A DNA stretch of 36,735 bases from an uncultured Mediterraneibacter sp. (GCA_944377745.1 CALWFV010000036.1:1-36735), one strand, 5' to 3'; counted from the first letter of the stretch, positions 16,868-25,175 are shown. Numbers and translations are program-made. Notes: a model not told the origin generated them from the letters alone.

Positions 16868-17473
16868 TCACACGGAGATCTCATTGTTCTCACTGTACAC
16901 CTCGAAGGATTTCTCCATCTTTTCCAGTATCTCCGAATACTGGCGGAATGCATTCCGCATTTCCATTTCGTTGAAGGGCTGAGCCTTATAGCAGATCCGG
17001 TGTTCCATTGCCGCCCAGAGATCCATGGAAATCGTGCGGAACTGGATCTCAACAGGATAATATTCCATACTGTTCATATAATATGTCGGTACGCCGACAA
17101 TGATATGATAACTGCGGTACCCGTTTGGCTTCGGGGTTTTTATGTAATCCTTCTCGCGGATCAGGATCAGGTCGGACTGCTTCTTCAGAGAGCTGACCAG
17201 ATGGCGGATATCCTGTTCAAAAAAACAGACAACACGGATCCCCGCGATATCCTTGAGCAGTGCCTTGGCGTCCTGCACGCTGCCCGCAGATCCTTTTCTG
17301 CGGAGCTTGTTTTCAATGCTTTCTTTTTCCTTGATCCGGTTCGTGATGCTGTGGATGGGTCGGAAATCCTCTTTTTCATATGTGTCATGGTCCAGGATCT
17401 CCAGGCGGGTGAGGATCAGGTTCATGGCGTCGGTATATGGTTTGATCAGTTCATAATATTCCTCGAGTGTCAT
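16868..17473 (-). CDS. small alarmone synthetase (RelA/SpoT synthetase domain)
   Basis: A 201-residue cytoplasmic protein with only the (p)ppGpp synthetase domain, so no HD hydrolase and no regulatory C-terminal domains. Motifs: LLKDIAGIRVVCFF (~72-85), DYIKTPKPNGYRSYHIIV (~108-125) and VEIQFRTISMDLWAAMEH (~140-157). Such enzymes (RelQ/RelP, B. subtilis YjbM/YwaC) transfer pyrophosphate from ATP to GDP or GTP under stress. GGGAG lies about ten bases before the ATG. The gene is alone, converging with the importer operon and divergent from the Crp-family gene. Expression control is not evident. Confidence 0.9.
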   Translation of the reverse strand: MTLEEYYELIKPYTDAMNLILTRLEILDHDTYEKEDFRPIHSITNRIKEKESIENKLRRKGSAGSVQDAKALLKDIAGIRVVCFFEQDIRHLVSSLKKQSDLILIREKDYIKTPKPNGYRSYHIIVGVPTYYMNSMEYYPVEIQFRTISMDLWAAMEHRICYKAQPFNEMEMRNAFRQYSEILEKMEKSFEVYSENNEISV

Positions 17474-17649
17474 TTATATCATACTCCCTTCAATGTTCAG
17501 AGAACAGTTTAGGAGCGGAATGTGACAATTCCGTGCATAGAATCTTATGAATTTCTAAATTTTCTGACCACGCGGCGGCTAAGTGTGAACTGTACTCTGT
17601 GCGGCTGCGATTCAGTGATCATCTGACCGTGCAGTTGGAAAACTGCGGC

Positions 17650-17678
17650 TTGTAACAGCCGGACAGTTATTTTATAAT
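17650..17678 (+). promoter_or_regulatory. promoter of the Crp-family regulator gene, flanked by dyads
   Basis: TTGTAA (17650-17655), 17 bp, consensus TATAAT (17673-17678). Perfect dyads sit on both sides: GCAGTT-GGAA-AACTGC (17631-17646) just before the -35, and GGACAT-AAA-ATGTCC (17692-17706) just after the expected start. Farther up, CGGAAT and ATTCCG (17516-17533) flank GTGACA. Any of these could be operators for autoregulation or for the divergent alarmone gene. Nothing else is seen in the 17474-17649 gap. Confidence 0.7.
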
Positions 17679-17775
17679 AGCGTAAAAGCCAGGACATAAA
17701 ATGTCCGTGCAGGTACAGCCGGAAGACCGGATAAAAGTTGTAGGATATTCAGAACGCGAAAGGCGGCATAGGGAA

Positions 17776-18441
17776 ATGACGGAATTAAAAGAAGTGTTTG
17801 AAAAAGCGTTCCCTTTCTGGGACAGTCTGACAGAGGAAGAGCAGACTGAAATGATACTGGGGACGACGAAAAATATATGCAGGAAGAAAACAAGGCTCCA
17901 TTTCGGCGGCGGAGAGTGCGCCGGTGTTCAGATCATCGAGAAGGGAAGAGCCAGGATCTTCATCACGTCGCCGAACGGGGGAGACATCACCCTGTTCCGG
18001 CTGATGGACGGGGATGTGAGTATCTTAAGCGCGGCGTGCATGTTAAACGGGATGGATGTGGAGCTGGACATGGAGATGGAGACGGACTGTGTCGTCTATA
18101 CCATACCGAAAAGACTGTATAAGAGTCTGTATGATGAAAACGGATCGGTGAAGGACTATACGATGGAGATGATCTCGGAGAAATTCTCGGATATCATGTG
18201 GCTGTTCAACCAGTTTGTATTCTCCAATGTGGCGTCCCGCCTGGCAGGGGCGCTTCTGGAACACCGGGCAATGGAAGGGAGCGATATCCTTCCGGTCACC
18301 CATGAAGTCCTGGCGCGGGATGCGGGGACGGCCAGAGAGGTAGTGACAAGGCTCCTGAAGCAGTTCCAGGAGGACGGGATGGTCAGACTGACCAGAGGAA
18401 AAGTGGAGATCCTGGATACCGGAAGACTTGGAAAGGTCTGA
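17776..18441 (+). CDS. Crp/Fnr-family transcriptional regulator
   Basis: About 221 residues: a cyclic-nucleotide-type sensor barrel (~25-130), the dimer helix and a winged HTH (LPVTHEVLARDAGTAREVVTRLLKQFQEDGMVRLT, ~175-210). I chose ATG 17776 because related proteins begin ELKEVFEKxFPFW and because AAAGGCGG precedes it. ATG 17701 would add 25 residues, and its start codon is buried in the perfect GGACAT/ATGTCC hairpin. The cysteines are not arranged as in FNR, so no iron-sulfur cluster is indicated. The effector is unknown. A TGTGA-N5-TCACA dyad before trxA, 0.9 kb downstream, is a possible target. Confidence 0.85.
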   Translation: MTELKEVFEKAFPFWDSLTEEEQTEMILGTTKNICRKKTRLHFGGGECAGVQIIEKGRARIFITSPNGGDITLFRLMDGDVSILSAACMLNGMDVELDMEMETDCVVYTIPKRLYKSLYDENGSVKDYTMEMISEKFSDIMWLFNQFVFSNVASRLAGALLEHRAMEGSDILPVTHEVLARDAGTAREVVTRLLKQFQEDGMVRLTRGKVEILDTGRLGKV

Positions 18442-18524
18442 ATCATACCGGACTTTCGAGGTATTTTTGAAGAGGATGTGGAGGAGAGCAGAAAAGAACA
18501 GAAAAAAATGACGGAGGAAGACAG

Positions 18525-19295
18525 ATGATCAAAGCAGTATTTCTTGATATTGACGGGACGCTGATCTCGCATGAGGCGGGCGGAGTGCCTGAAAGCGCCA
18601 GAACAGCTCTGGAGGAGATCAGAAAAAAAGGCATCAGGGTCTTTGCGTCTACCGGAAGACATATCCGTGAACTGAAGAAACTGCCGCTGGATGGGGTGAC
18701 ATTCGACGGATATGTGACACTGACCGGACAGATCTGTCTGGACGGAGAGGAGAACCTGATCAGCGAAGTTGCGATAGAAAAAGAAGATGCGGGCAGGATG
18801 CTTGATATTTTTGAGCAATGCGAGACACCGGTGCTGATCGTGGAAAAAGACGGGATGTACATTAATTTTGTCAACGACCATGTACGGAGAGTGCAGAAAG
18901 CGATCTCAAGTCCGGTGCCTGACGTGGGAACCTATACCGGGAATACGATCTATCAGTTTGTCATCTATGCAAGGAAAAAGGAGGCGGTGAAGATTGCGGG
19001 AGATCTGGGAGGATGCATTATCACGAGCTGGAATCCGGAGGCGGTGGATGTGACTTCCAGAAAAGCGGGAAAAGCCCGGGGGATCCGCATAATGATCGAA
19101 AGATACGGGATCCGGCAGGATGAGATCATGGCATTCGGCGACGGGGAAAATGATATCGATATGATCGAGTTCGCCGGGATCGGCGTGGCGATGGGAAACG
19201 CGGATGAGGAAGTAAAGCAACGCGCGGACTATGTGACGGACAACGTGAACAGAGACGGTGTCCGGAAGGCGCTGGAGCATTTCGGGATGCTGTGA
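18525..19295 (+). CDS. Cof-type HAD-IIB phosphatase
   Basis: A 256-residue cytoplasmic hydrolase. Motif I is FLDIDGTL with nucleophile Asp8 and acid Asp10, motif II is the Thr in VFASTGRH, motif III the Lys near SRKAGKARGI (~185), and motif IV GDGENDIDM (~204-212). The C2-type cap lies between motifs II and III. Members dephosphorylate sugar phosphates or cofactors such as FMN or pyridoxal phosphate, and sequence alone does not choose between them. GGAGG precedes the ATG, 83 bases after the Crp-family gene, so the two may be cotranscribed. Confidence 0.9.
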   Translation: MIKAVFLDIDGTLISHEAGGVPESARTALEEIRKKGIRVFASTGRHIRELKKLPLDGVTFDGYVTLTGQICLDGEENLISEVAIEKEDAGRMLDIFEQCETPVLIVEKDGMYINFVNDHVRRVQKAISSPVPDVGTYTGNTIYQFVIYARKKEAVKIAGDLGGCIITSWNPEAVDVTSRKAGKARGIRIMIERYGIRQDEIMAFGDGENDIDMIEFAGIGVAMGNADEEVKQRADYVTDNVNRDGVRKALEHFGML

Positions 19296-19342
19296 TGCCG
19301 GAGACAAGGAGACCAGAGGAAAAAGAAGCACTCGATAAAGTT

Positions 19343-19383
19343 TGTGATTTTGTCACAGAAAAAAATCTATATTGTGGTATACT
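19343..19383 (+). promoter_or_regulatory. possible Crp-type activated promoter before trxA
   Basis: TGTGA (19343-19347) and TCACA (19353-19357) form a 15-bp dyad with a 5-base centre, close to the CRP consensus, which has a 6-base centre. An extended -10, TGG-TATACT, ends at 19383 with no -35 hexamer. If transcription starts near 19390, the dyad is centred at about -40, the class II activator position. Whether the neighbouring Crp-family protein binds here is inference. Confidence 0.4.
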
Positions 19384-19503
19384 ATGAGTACTTGGCGAGG
19401 TACTGTCGAGCCTAGTACGAGTAATACCTGGACAGTTAGCGAGGTATTACACGAGCTTAGTGACCACGGTATACTATGAGTACTTGGCGAGGTACTGTCG
19501 AGC
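19376..19503 (+). repeat. three-unit stem-loop repeat element upstream of trxA
   Basis: A perfect 36-bp direct repeat (19376-19411 and 19468-19503) flanks a 56-base centre that holds a third, diverged unit. Each unit has a stem-loop. Units 1 and 3: AGTACTT-GGCG-AGGTACT at 19387-19404 and 19479-19496. Unit 2: GTAATACCT and AGGTATTAC (19421-19429 and 19442-19450) around a 12-base loop. All share GCGAGGTA and a following CGAGC. Between units a G-C pair becomes A-T and a T.G pair becomes C-G, keeping the stem. No known RNA family or mobile repeat is recognised. Confidence 0.75.
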
Positions 19504-19533
19504 AACAGAGATTCATAAAAGGAGGATATAGAT

Positions 19534-19842
19534 ATGGCAGTGATCAAACTGACAAAGGATAATTTTGACCAGGAGGTAATGCAGTCCGACAAACCGGTTC
19601 TCGTTGATTTCTACGCAGACTGGTGCGGACCGTGTAAGATGATGGGACCGGTTGTGGAGGAAATCTCCAACGAAGAGGCCGGAGTCAAGGTGTGCAAGAT
19701 CAATATTGACGAGGAGATCGAGCTGGCACAGCGGTTCGGAGTGATGAGCATCCCAACGTTTATTGCGGTGAAAGGCGGAGAGATCGCTGGAAAACAGATT
19801 GGAGCGGTTCCGAAGAGCAACCTGCTCGGGCTGGTGAAATAG
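19534..19842 (+). CDS. trxA: thioredoxin
   Basis: A 102-residue thioredoxin with the classical active site ADWCGPCKMMGP (Cys31 and Cys34 by count) and the cis-proline loop MSIPTFIAVKGG. It reduces disulfides in the cytoplasm and takes electrons from thioredoxin reductase, whose gene is not in the window. GGAGG precedes the ATG. The gene stands alone behind the three-hairpin element and ends in a strong terminator, so it appears to be its own transcription unit, possibly with readthrough from the HAD gene. Confidence 0.97.
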   Translation: MAVIKLTKDNFDQEVMQSDKPVLVDFYADWCGPCKMMGPVVEEISNEEAGVKVCKINIDEEIELAQRFGVMSIPTFIAVKGGEIAGKQIGAVPKSNLLGLVK

Positions 19843-19878
19843 TTCCTTAAAATGGAATAAGATTCAGGAAAAACTGAT

Positions 19879-19931
19879 AAAAAAGACTATTGAAAACAGC
19901 ATTTGATCACTGTTTTCCAATAGTCTTTTTT
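19879..19931. terminator. bidirectional terminator between trxA and the rhamnosidase gene
   Basis: AAAAAAGACTATTG pairs with CAATAGTCTTTTTT, continuing as AAAACAG with CTGTTTT past one bulged base. The A-run and T-run let it work for both converging genes. Confidence 0.9.
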
Positions 19932-19970
19932 ACGCTCTGAAACATGGGATCAAACGAACGGTCGTCAGTC

Positions 19971-22181
19971 TCAGAGTTTACTCTCAAATGTATAACTGCC
20001 TGCCTCCAGTTCTTTTTTCGTTCCGTCTGGAAGCCGGAGCAGAGTTTCCGTAGGAGTCTCTATCCGAAGAGAGAACATATCGTCCTCTATTTCCCATGCG
20101 ACGGAGATCTTTCCGCTGCGGCTTACAAAGCTGCCGCTGACCTTTTCGAGGCGGGCGTCAGGGACCGGAGCGATCAGGATCTTCCGATAACCCGGCTCCA
20201 GCGGGCGGATGCCGAGGATATGGGTATAGTAGAATTCTCCTACGCTGCCAAAGGCATAGTGATTAAAGGAGACCATATTATCTCCGTTCTGATCCGACTC
20301 ATTCACGCTGCCGTCGGGCAGGATGGCGTCCCAGCGTTCCCAGGTTGTGGTGGCTCCGCGGAGAACCTGATACATCCAGCCGGGGCACTCTTCCTGGAGG
20401 AGAAGCTCGTAGGCGAGATCTGCCTCGCCGTTGTCGGCGAGCAGAGGAAGCAGATGTTCTGTTGAGAAGAATCCGGTCTGCATGCCCTCCCCGCGAATCT
20501 TTTCGATAAGCGTCCGGAACAGGCCGTCCCAGAGAGGCCCTTTGGGAACAACAAAATGCAGAGCCATGATATAGGCGCCCTGATAGTCATCCTTCATGGT
20601 GCCGTCCTCATTGATGAAGGTGCGCAGGTAGGCTTCCCTGGTCTTTTCAAGCTGCGCTTCGTATCTGTCGGCATCCTCAGTCTTTCCAAGATACCGGGCC
20701 GTCCGCGACAGGATCCGGAGATCGTTCACGATAAAGGCGTTGGAAACCGGACCGTTGTGCTGCGCCATAAAGGCGATGTCTTTTCCCGGGCAGAGCCAGT
20801 CCCCGAGATTCGGCGCGATCCAGAGGTCTTCCACACCCTGGAGACCGCCCATGTGGCGAATCTCGCATTCCACGTGGGACTTCATGCTGGTGTACTGTTC
20901 ATGCAGATACCGGTCTGTCCCGTATTGGCGATAAAGCATTTCGGGAATGATCGTTACTGCGTTGCCCCAGCCAAGCATATTGAGGAATCCGACTCCGGCA
21001 GGACCTTCCGCGGGAACGACCGGAGCAACGTATCCCTCTGTGTTGTCCTGCTGGGTGCTGCGGATATCCTGCAGATATTTTGCCCAGAACCTTTCCGTGT
21101 CGAAGTTGTAGGCGCCGGTCAGAGCGAAGACCTGCCCGTCTCCGGGATATCCCATCCGCTCATCCCTCTGGGGACAGTCGGTGGGAACTTCGATATAGTT
21201 GGATTTCTGCCCCCAGACCTGATTTTGATAGAGCCGGTCTGCGAGAGAATTGTCACATGCAAAATGTCCGGTGCGCTCCATGTCACTGTAAAGGGCATAC
21301 GCGGTGATGAGTCCCGGGACATAGTCCGTACCGGTGATCTCCGCATAGCGGAAGCCCATGTAGGTGAAGCGGGGACGGTATTTCGCCGTGTCTGTTCCAC
21401 GATGATAGATGAGTTCGGCTTTTGCCTTTCGCAGGTTCCGTGTATACAGATTTCCGTCCTGATCCAGGATCTCTCCATGACGGATCCGGATAGAACTGCC
21501 GGTCATCTTTGAGGGATCGAGCTCTATGATACCTGCAAAGTTCTGTCCGAAGTCAAGAATAACAGCCCCATCTTTGACTGTCGCATCCTGCACAGGCATT
21601 TCCTCTCTGCATCTCACCATGATCTCTGTAGGAGAGAAACGGTCCGGAAGGGGACCGTCGTAGGAGACCGGGGGAAAGATCTCCGGGGCGTCGCTGCGCG
21701 GCGCGCCGTCTGCGAAGAAAATCTCTCCGTCATAGAGTCCTGCGTAGTTATACGGACTCTGCACCGCATGGACAGAAGGAGCATCGGAGCAGAAATATTT
21801 TTTGCTTCCGTCAGAAAGTTCGGCTTCCAGGATCCAGGACACTGCAGGGCGTTCCCCGTAGATCTGTGTCTTGTTGTCGCAGGTGAACCTGCCGCAGTAC
21901 CAGCCCTGCCCCAGATAGATCCGGAGCGTGTCATTCCCGTGGAGAAGATCAGTGATGTCATGCGTCTGGTAAAAGAGGTCATGGTAATAATAGGTATAGC
22001 CGGGGGCAAACATCTGCTCCCCGACCTTTGTCCCGTTGATCTCTGCTTCGTAGACCCCAAGAGCGGTGATCGTAAGAGTGGCTCTGCAGAGATCGAACTC
22101 AGGGATAATCTGTTCAAAAACTTCGACGGCGCCCTCCCTGTAAGGGCGCTCTGTCGTGATAAAATGCTGTTTTAATTCCAT
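19971..22181 (-). CDS. GH78 alpha-L-rhamnosidase, cytoplasmic
   Basis: Removes terminal alpha-L-rhamnose from plant glycosides or oligosaccharides. The 736-residue protein has N-terminal beta domains (Bac_rhamnosid_N type, GVYEAEINGTKVGEQMFAPGYTYY), the GH78 (alpha/alpha)6 barrel with VPTDCPQRDERMGYPGD (~330-346) carrying the acidic motif, and a second acid in TTTWERWDAI. A C-terminal beta domain follows. There is no signal peptide. AAAGGA, within the last codons of the symporter gene, lies before the ATG; the two genes are two bases apart and should be coupled. It is the last gene of the left arm of the sugar locus. Confidence 0.93.
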   Translation of the reverse strand: MELKQHFITTERPYREGAVEVFEQIIPEFDLCRATLTITALGVYEAEINGTKVGEQMFAPGYTYYYHDLFYQTHDITDLLHGNDTLRIYLGQGWYCGRFTCDNKTQIYGERPAVSWILEAELSDGSKKYFCSDAPSVHAVQSPYNYAGLYDGEIFFADGAPRSDAPEIFPPVSYDGPLPDRFSPTEIMVRCREEMPVQDATVKDGAVILDFGQNFAGIIELDPSKMTGSSIRIRHGEILDQDGNLYTRNLRKAKAELIYHRGTDTAKYRPRFTYMGFRYAEITGTDYVPGLITAYALYSDMERTGHFACDNSLADRLYQNQVWGQKSNYIEVPTDCPQRDERMGYPGDGQVFALTGAYNFDTERFWAKYLQDIRSTQQDNTEGYVAPVVPAEGPAGVGFLNMLGWGNAVTIIPEMLYRQYGTDRYLHEQYTSMKSHVECEIRHMGGLQGVEDLWIAPNLGDWLCPGKDIAFMAQHNGPVSNAFIVNDLRILSRTARYLGKTEDADRYEAQLEKTREAYLRTFINEDGTMKDDYQGAYIMALHFVVPKGPLWDGLFRTLIEKIRGEGMQTGFFSTEHLLPLLADNGEADLAYELLLQEECPGWMYQVLRGATTTWERWDAILPDGSVNESDQNGDNMVSFNHYAFGSVGEFYYTHILGIRPLEPGYRKILIAPVPDARLEKVSGSFVSRSGKISVAWEIEDDMFSLRIETPTETLLRLPDGTKKELEAGSYTFESKL

Positions 22182-22183
22182 GG

Positions 22184-23656
22184 TCAGTTCCTTTCAAGAG
22201 ATTCTTTTTTTGCCTGGATTCTTTTCTGTACTTTGACCATTTCTGCTTTATCGAGATGGCAGAAACGCATTGCGATCAGAGTGCAGATCCAACCAAGTAT
22301 TGGCATGCCGAAGTTCAATGCCATCGCGGTCCAGAAGACGGCGGAAGTACATGCGTCACCCGGCTGAGGCATGGTCGTGGTATAACCGATCAGGGCGACT
22401 GCGCCGGCGGCGATGGTGGCGCCGAAGGCGGAGACGATCTTATCAATGAGGCTGTAGACGCCGGTTACAACGGCGGGGACATATCTTCCGCTCCGGTCGA
22501 GCTCGTAGTCGATGATATCTGCCATAAACGAGGTGTTTGCAGTTGTGATGCACATCTTCGCTCCGTTTAAGGCAAAGGTCAGGATCACGTAGATTATCAT
22601 CATCGGACTGAGCATGACTGCGATGCCGGAAGGATCTATGACGGCGAAGAAAAGGATCGTTACCGCCGCGATGACCGTGCTGATCCAGGTCCAGACAACA
22701 ATGGTTTTCTGGCTTCCGTATTTTCCGGCGTATTTTGCGCCCAGGATGGCGAAGATGATGGAGGGGAACATCCCGATCGCATTGAGGATCGTGCTGAGCC
22801 CCATGTTTCCGATCACAATCCCGAACATCAGTGTCACAACGATAGACTGCGATGCGGTCTGCTGCGCGATCTTATCGGACGCAGCGGAGATGATGTAGCA
22901 CTGGAGCGGACGGTTGCCTTTGAGGACATCTGCCATATCCCGGATCTTCAGGGGCTCTTTTTTCTCACCTGTACCTACAAAGTTTTCGGGTCTGTCGATC
23001 CCGGATACACCGATGCAGACCAGGATGATCCCGACGAGACCGATCAGCAGGCATACACGGCACGCTGCCGAGAGGAAAGCCTGATTGTATGTACCTCCGA
23101 ACATAGGCAGCAGGACTACGTTCAGCACGATAGTCAGCGTGATCGGTACCAGGTAGTTGAACGCTGTCGCCCATACTCCGATCACCGGGCGCTGTTTCGG
23201 GTCATTGCTCAGAAGCGCGGGGATGGTCTGTGCTGTCATATTTGTGATCGTGTAGCCGATGACATACAGACAGTACAGAAGGATAAAGACGATGGTGCCG
23301 AATCCTTTGCTGGATACAAGATCGAACATTGCCAGGAGAGCTACGGCCTCGATGAGAAAGCCTCCTGCCAGCATGATGCGCAGCTTTCCGAATTTTGTGT
23401 TGATCCTGTCGTACAGGAATGCAACTATCGGATCTGTGATGGCGTCAAAGATACGTGTTCCGGTCAGAATATAGCCTACGATGATCGTGGAAATCCCGTA
23501 TCCGATGCTGGCGCTGTAGCTTGCCAGCCCGATCAGAGAATAGACGCTCATGCCGACCAGTCCGTTGCAGGCATATAAGATGATCTGCCATAATTTTGCG
23601 CGGCGGTACTGTACGCCGTCGATCTCACTCTGGGTTAATTTGTGTTTTTCAGACAT
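22184..23656 (-). CDS. GPH-family sugar:cation symporter (MelB/XynB-like)
   Basis: A 490-residue membrane protein with about 12 helices. The block IGYILTGTRIFDAITDPIVAFLYDRINTKFGKLR (~58-94) holds the DPxxG-like acidic motif typical of glycoside-pentoside-hexuronide symporters, and ADIIDYELDRSGR is the conserved central segment. These carriers bring in glycosides or short oligosaccharides with Na+ or H+. GGGAGG precedes the ATG. Directly before the rhamnosidase gene and downstream of araC, it is the likely importer for the substrate of this locus. The exact sugar is unknown. Confidence 0.92.
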   Translation of the reverse strand: MSEKHKLTQSEIDGVQYRRAKLWQIILYACNGLVGMSVYSLIGLASYSASIGYGISTIIVGYILTGTRIFDAITDPIVAFLYDRINTKFGKLRIMLAGGFLIEAVALLAMFDLVSSKGFGTIVFILLYCLYVIGYTITNMTAQTIPALLSNDPKQRPVIGVWATAFNYLVPITLTIVLNVVLLPMFGGTYNQAFLSAACRVCLLIGLVGIILVCIGVSGIDRPENFVGTGEKKEPLKIRDMADVLKGNRPLQCYIISAASDKIAQQTASQSIVVTLMFGIVIGNMGLSTILNAIGMFPSIIFAILGAKYAGKYGSQKTIVVWTWISTVIAAVTILFFAVIDPSGIAVMLSPMMIIYVILTFALNGAKMCITTANTSFMADIIDYELDRSGRYVPAVVTGVYSLIDKIVSAFGATIAAGAVALIGYTTTMPQPGDACTSAVFWTAMALNFGMPILGWICTLIAMRFCHLDKAEMVKVQKRIQAKKESLERN

Positions 23657-23723
23657 AATAGTTGTTCCTCCCTTTTCTCATTCATTAATCGCGAGAACGT
23701 GTTGCATTTGTACTATGTCTGAA

Positions 23724-23729
23724 ATTATA
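23724..23729 (-). promoter_or_regulatory. -10 box of the symporter-rhamnosidase operon
   Basis: Consensus TATAAT on the minus strand, 67 bases before the symporter start codon. No -35 hexamer is found at 16-18 bp, which fits a promoter that needs an activator. An alternative pair, TTTCAC-N16-TATTTT, lies slightly upstream. Confidence 0.5.
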
Positions 23730-23749
23730 TCTGGAACAGAAAAATACGG

Positions 23750-23765
23750 CGTTTGTTATTTCGTG
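23750..23765 (-). promoter_or_regulatory. shared 16-base motif, probable AraC operator (left arm)
   Basis: The minus strand reads CACGAAATAACAAACG. The same pattern, CACGAAAT-N4-AACG, occurs at 25176-25191 in front of the GH1 gene, also pointing at its gene. In both cases the motif ends exactly 94 bases upstream of the first base of the start codon. Binding by the AraC protein encoded between them is inferred. Confidence 0.55.
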
Positions 23766-23801
23766 AAAGTGTAAAGAAATTCGTTATAGATGGAAAACGA
23801 A

Positions 23802-23831
23802 CATGAATTTTGAAACATAATCATGAATTTT
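23802..23831. promoter_or_regulatory. two CATGAATTTT direct repeats, 20 bp apart
   Basis: CATGAATTTT occurs at 23802-23811 and 23822-23831, about two helical turns apart, so on the same face of the DNA. Tandem half-sites at this spacing are usual for AraC-family proteins. They lie between the araC stop and the symporter promoter and are not present before the GH1 gene. Confidence 0.5.
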
Positions 23832-23852
23832 TGCATCAAAGGGTTGTGCTTT

Positions 23853-25064
23853 CTACAGTTTCATATTTTTTCTGCGGTATTCGCTCGGAGACATTCCGAT
23901 TTCCTTTTGAAAGGAGGAAGAAAAATAACTGCGGGATGCAAACCCCAGTTCCTCACTGATCTCCTGAATGGTCATCTGTGATCCGCACAGCAGCGTCCTG
24001 GCATGGTCAAGCTTGACCTTACGGATGTAGTCGGCAACACTCATCCCGGTTTCTTTCTTGAATTTGTGAGAAAAATAATATTCTGTATAGCCGGATCGAT
24101 CTGCAAGGTCCGAGATGCGGAAGGACTCCTGTGGATGCATGATGATATATTCACAGGCGGAACGAATCTGTGGGGACAGTCCGTTGTCTGTCTTTGCGCG
24201 GCGGACTCTTTGCATATAATCATCAAGCATTGTACGGGCCAGAGCGGAGAGGGAAGAAGTGGTACGGCATTCTTCGATCATACCGGCGTACTGGTCATTT
24301 AGTGTATAAGAGACGGAGGGACTCAGTCCCCCTTCGATTGTGGCGCGGGAGCAGAGCGTAAGGAGCACGAGAACGCTGTTTTTCTGCTGACGCAGAGAAT
24401 CCCCTGTGTCGAGCCGGATGCCGCTGCTCAGAGAACTGGACTTTGCGAGCGCCTTCTGATAATCTGGATTTCCTTCCCGGAACATCTGTAAAAGAGTCTG
24501 TTCCGCAGCCCAGATACCGCGATGTTCTCCGGAGATCGACTGAATTTCGTCCGACGCGGAAGAGTCATTGCCATGAGCGAACTGGATTTCTTCATTAGAA
24601 ATATGTTCGCCGGTGACACAGTAATGGAACATGACTGTGATCTGGAAAAACTGGGTGGTAGGAATCAACGGAATTTTGTCGATATACCGAAAGATCACAG
24701 AGCGCAGGCGGACGGAGAGATTGCGTCGGTCAAGTTCGTTCCTCAGAAGGATCTGGGAATTCCTGCCTGTAGAGGCCGGTCCGAGGATATGGATGCGGAC
24801 GGGTTCGATGCCTTCATATTCAAATGCGGCGACATACAAAAGGCCCGGCAACGTGTCAAGTATCAAAGGGAAACGCTGGCCGCTCTGTACATATTCCGAG
24901 ATAGAAGCGGAAAAATCTGCCAGTGAGATCATCTCTCCCGCAGAGGCATCAGGCGGACAGTTGGATGAGAGGAGCTTCAGGTCGGGGGTATAGCTCCACA
25001 GGAATATATTATAGCTGCATCGCAGCAGTTCTACAAAAAAGGAAAGTTTTTCGTTTACCGTCAT
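23853..25064 (-). CDS. AraC-family transcriptional regulator of the sugar locus
   Basis: A 403-residue protein. The C-terminal ~100 residues hold the two HTH motifs of the family: FRISDLADRSGYTEYYFSHKFKKETGMSVADYIRKVKL and MTIQEISEELGFASRSYFSSSFQKEIGMSPSEYRR. The long N-terminal part (~1-300) is a sensor region of a kind common in Lachnospiraceae, without a recognisable cupin. GGAGG precedes the ATG. It sits between the two arms it probably controls: the symporter-rhamnosidase pair downstream on the same strand, and the GH1-GH43 operon divergently. The inducing sugar is unknown. Confidence 0.92.
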   Translation of the reverse strand: MTVNEKLSFFVELLRCSYNIFLWSYTPDLKLLSSNCPPDASAGEMISLADFSASISEYVQSGQRFPLILDTLPGLLYVAAFEYEGIEPVRIHILGPASTGRNSQILLRNELDRRNLSVRLRSVIFRYIDKIPLIPTTQFFQITVMFHYCVTGEHISNEEIQFAHGNDSSASDEIQSISGEHRGIWAAEQTLLQMFREGNPDYQKALAKSSSLSSGIRLDTGDSLRQQKNSVLVLLTLCSRATIEGGLSPSVSYTLNDQYAGMIEECRTTSSLSALARTMLDDYMQRVRRAKTDNGLSPQIRSACEYIIMHPQESFRISDLADRSGYTEYYFSHKFKKETGMSVADYIRKVKLDHARTLLCGSQMTIQEISEELGFASRSYFSSSFQKEIGMSPSEYRRKNMKL

Positions 25065-25134
25065 GTTTTCCCTCCAGATACGCGGGCATGTCCTGCATTC
25101 GTCAGGCGCGAAAAGATCCCGTCAGATTATCCAT

Positions 25135-25164
25135 ATTATACTCTATCGATGTATTGGGGGACAA
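25135..25164 (-). promoter_or_regulatory. promoter of araC
   Basis: On the minus strand TTGTCC (25164-25159), 18 bp, TATAAT (25140-25135). The shared 16-base motif begins 11 bases beyond the -35, so one bound regulator could affect both araC and the divergent GH1 operon. Confidence 0.6.
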
Positions 25165-25175
25165 GGGAAAATAAA

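Noticed and set aside
17776-18441. Naming the Crp-family regulator an oxygen-sensing FNR
   Set aside because: The cysteines are not in the spacing needed for an FNR-type iron-sulfur cluster.
19376-19503. CRISPR-like repeats
   Set aside because: Only two perfect 36-bp copies, the intervening 56 bases hold a related stem-loop instead of a unique spacer, and no cas genes are near.
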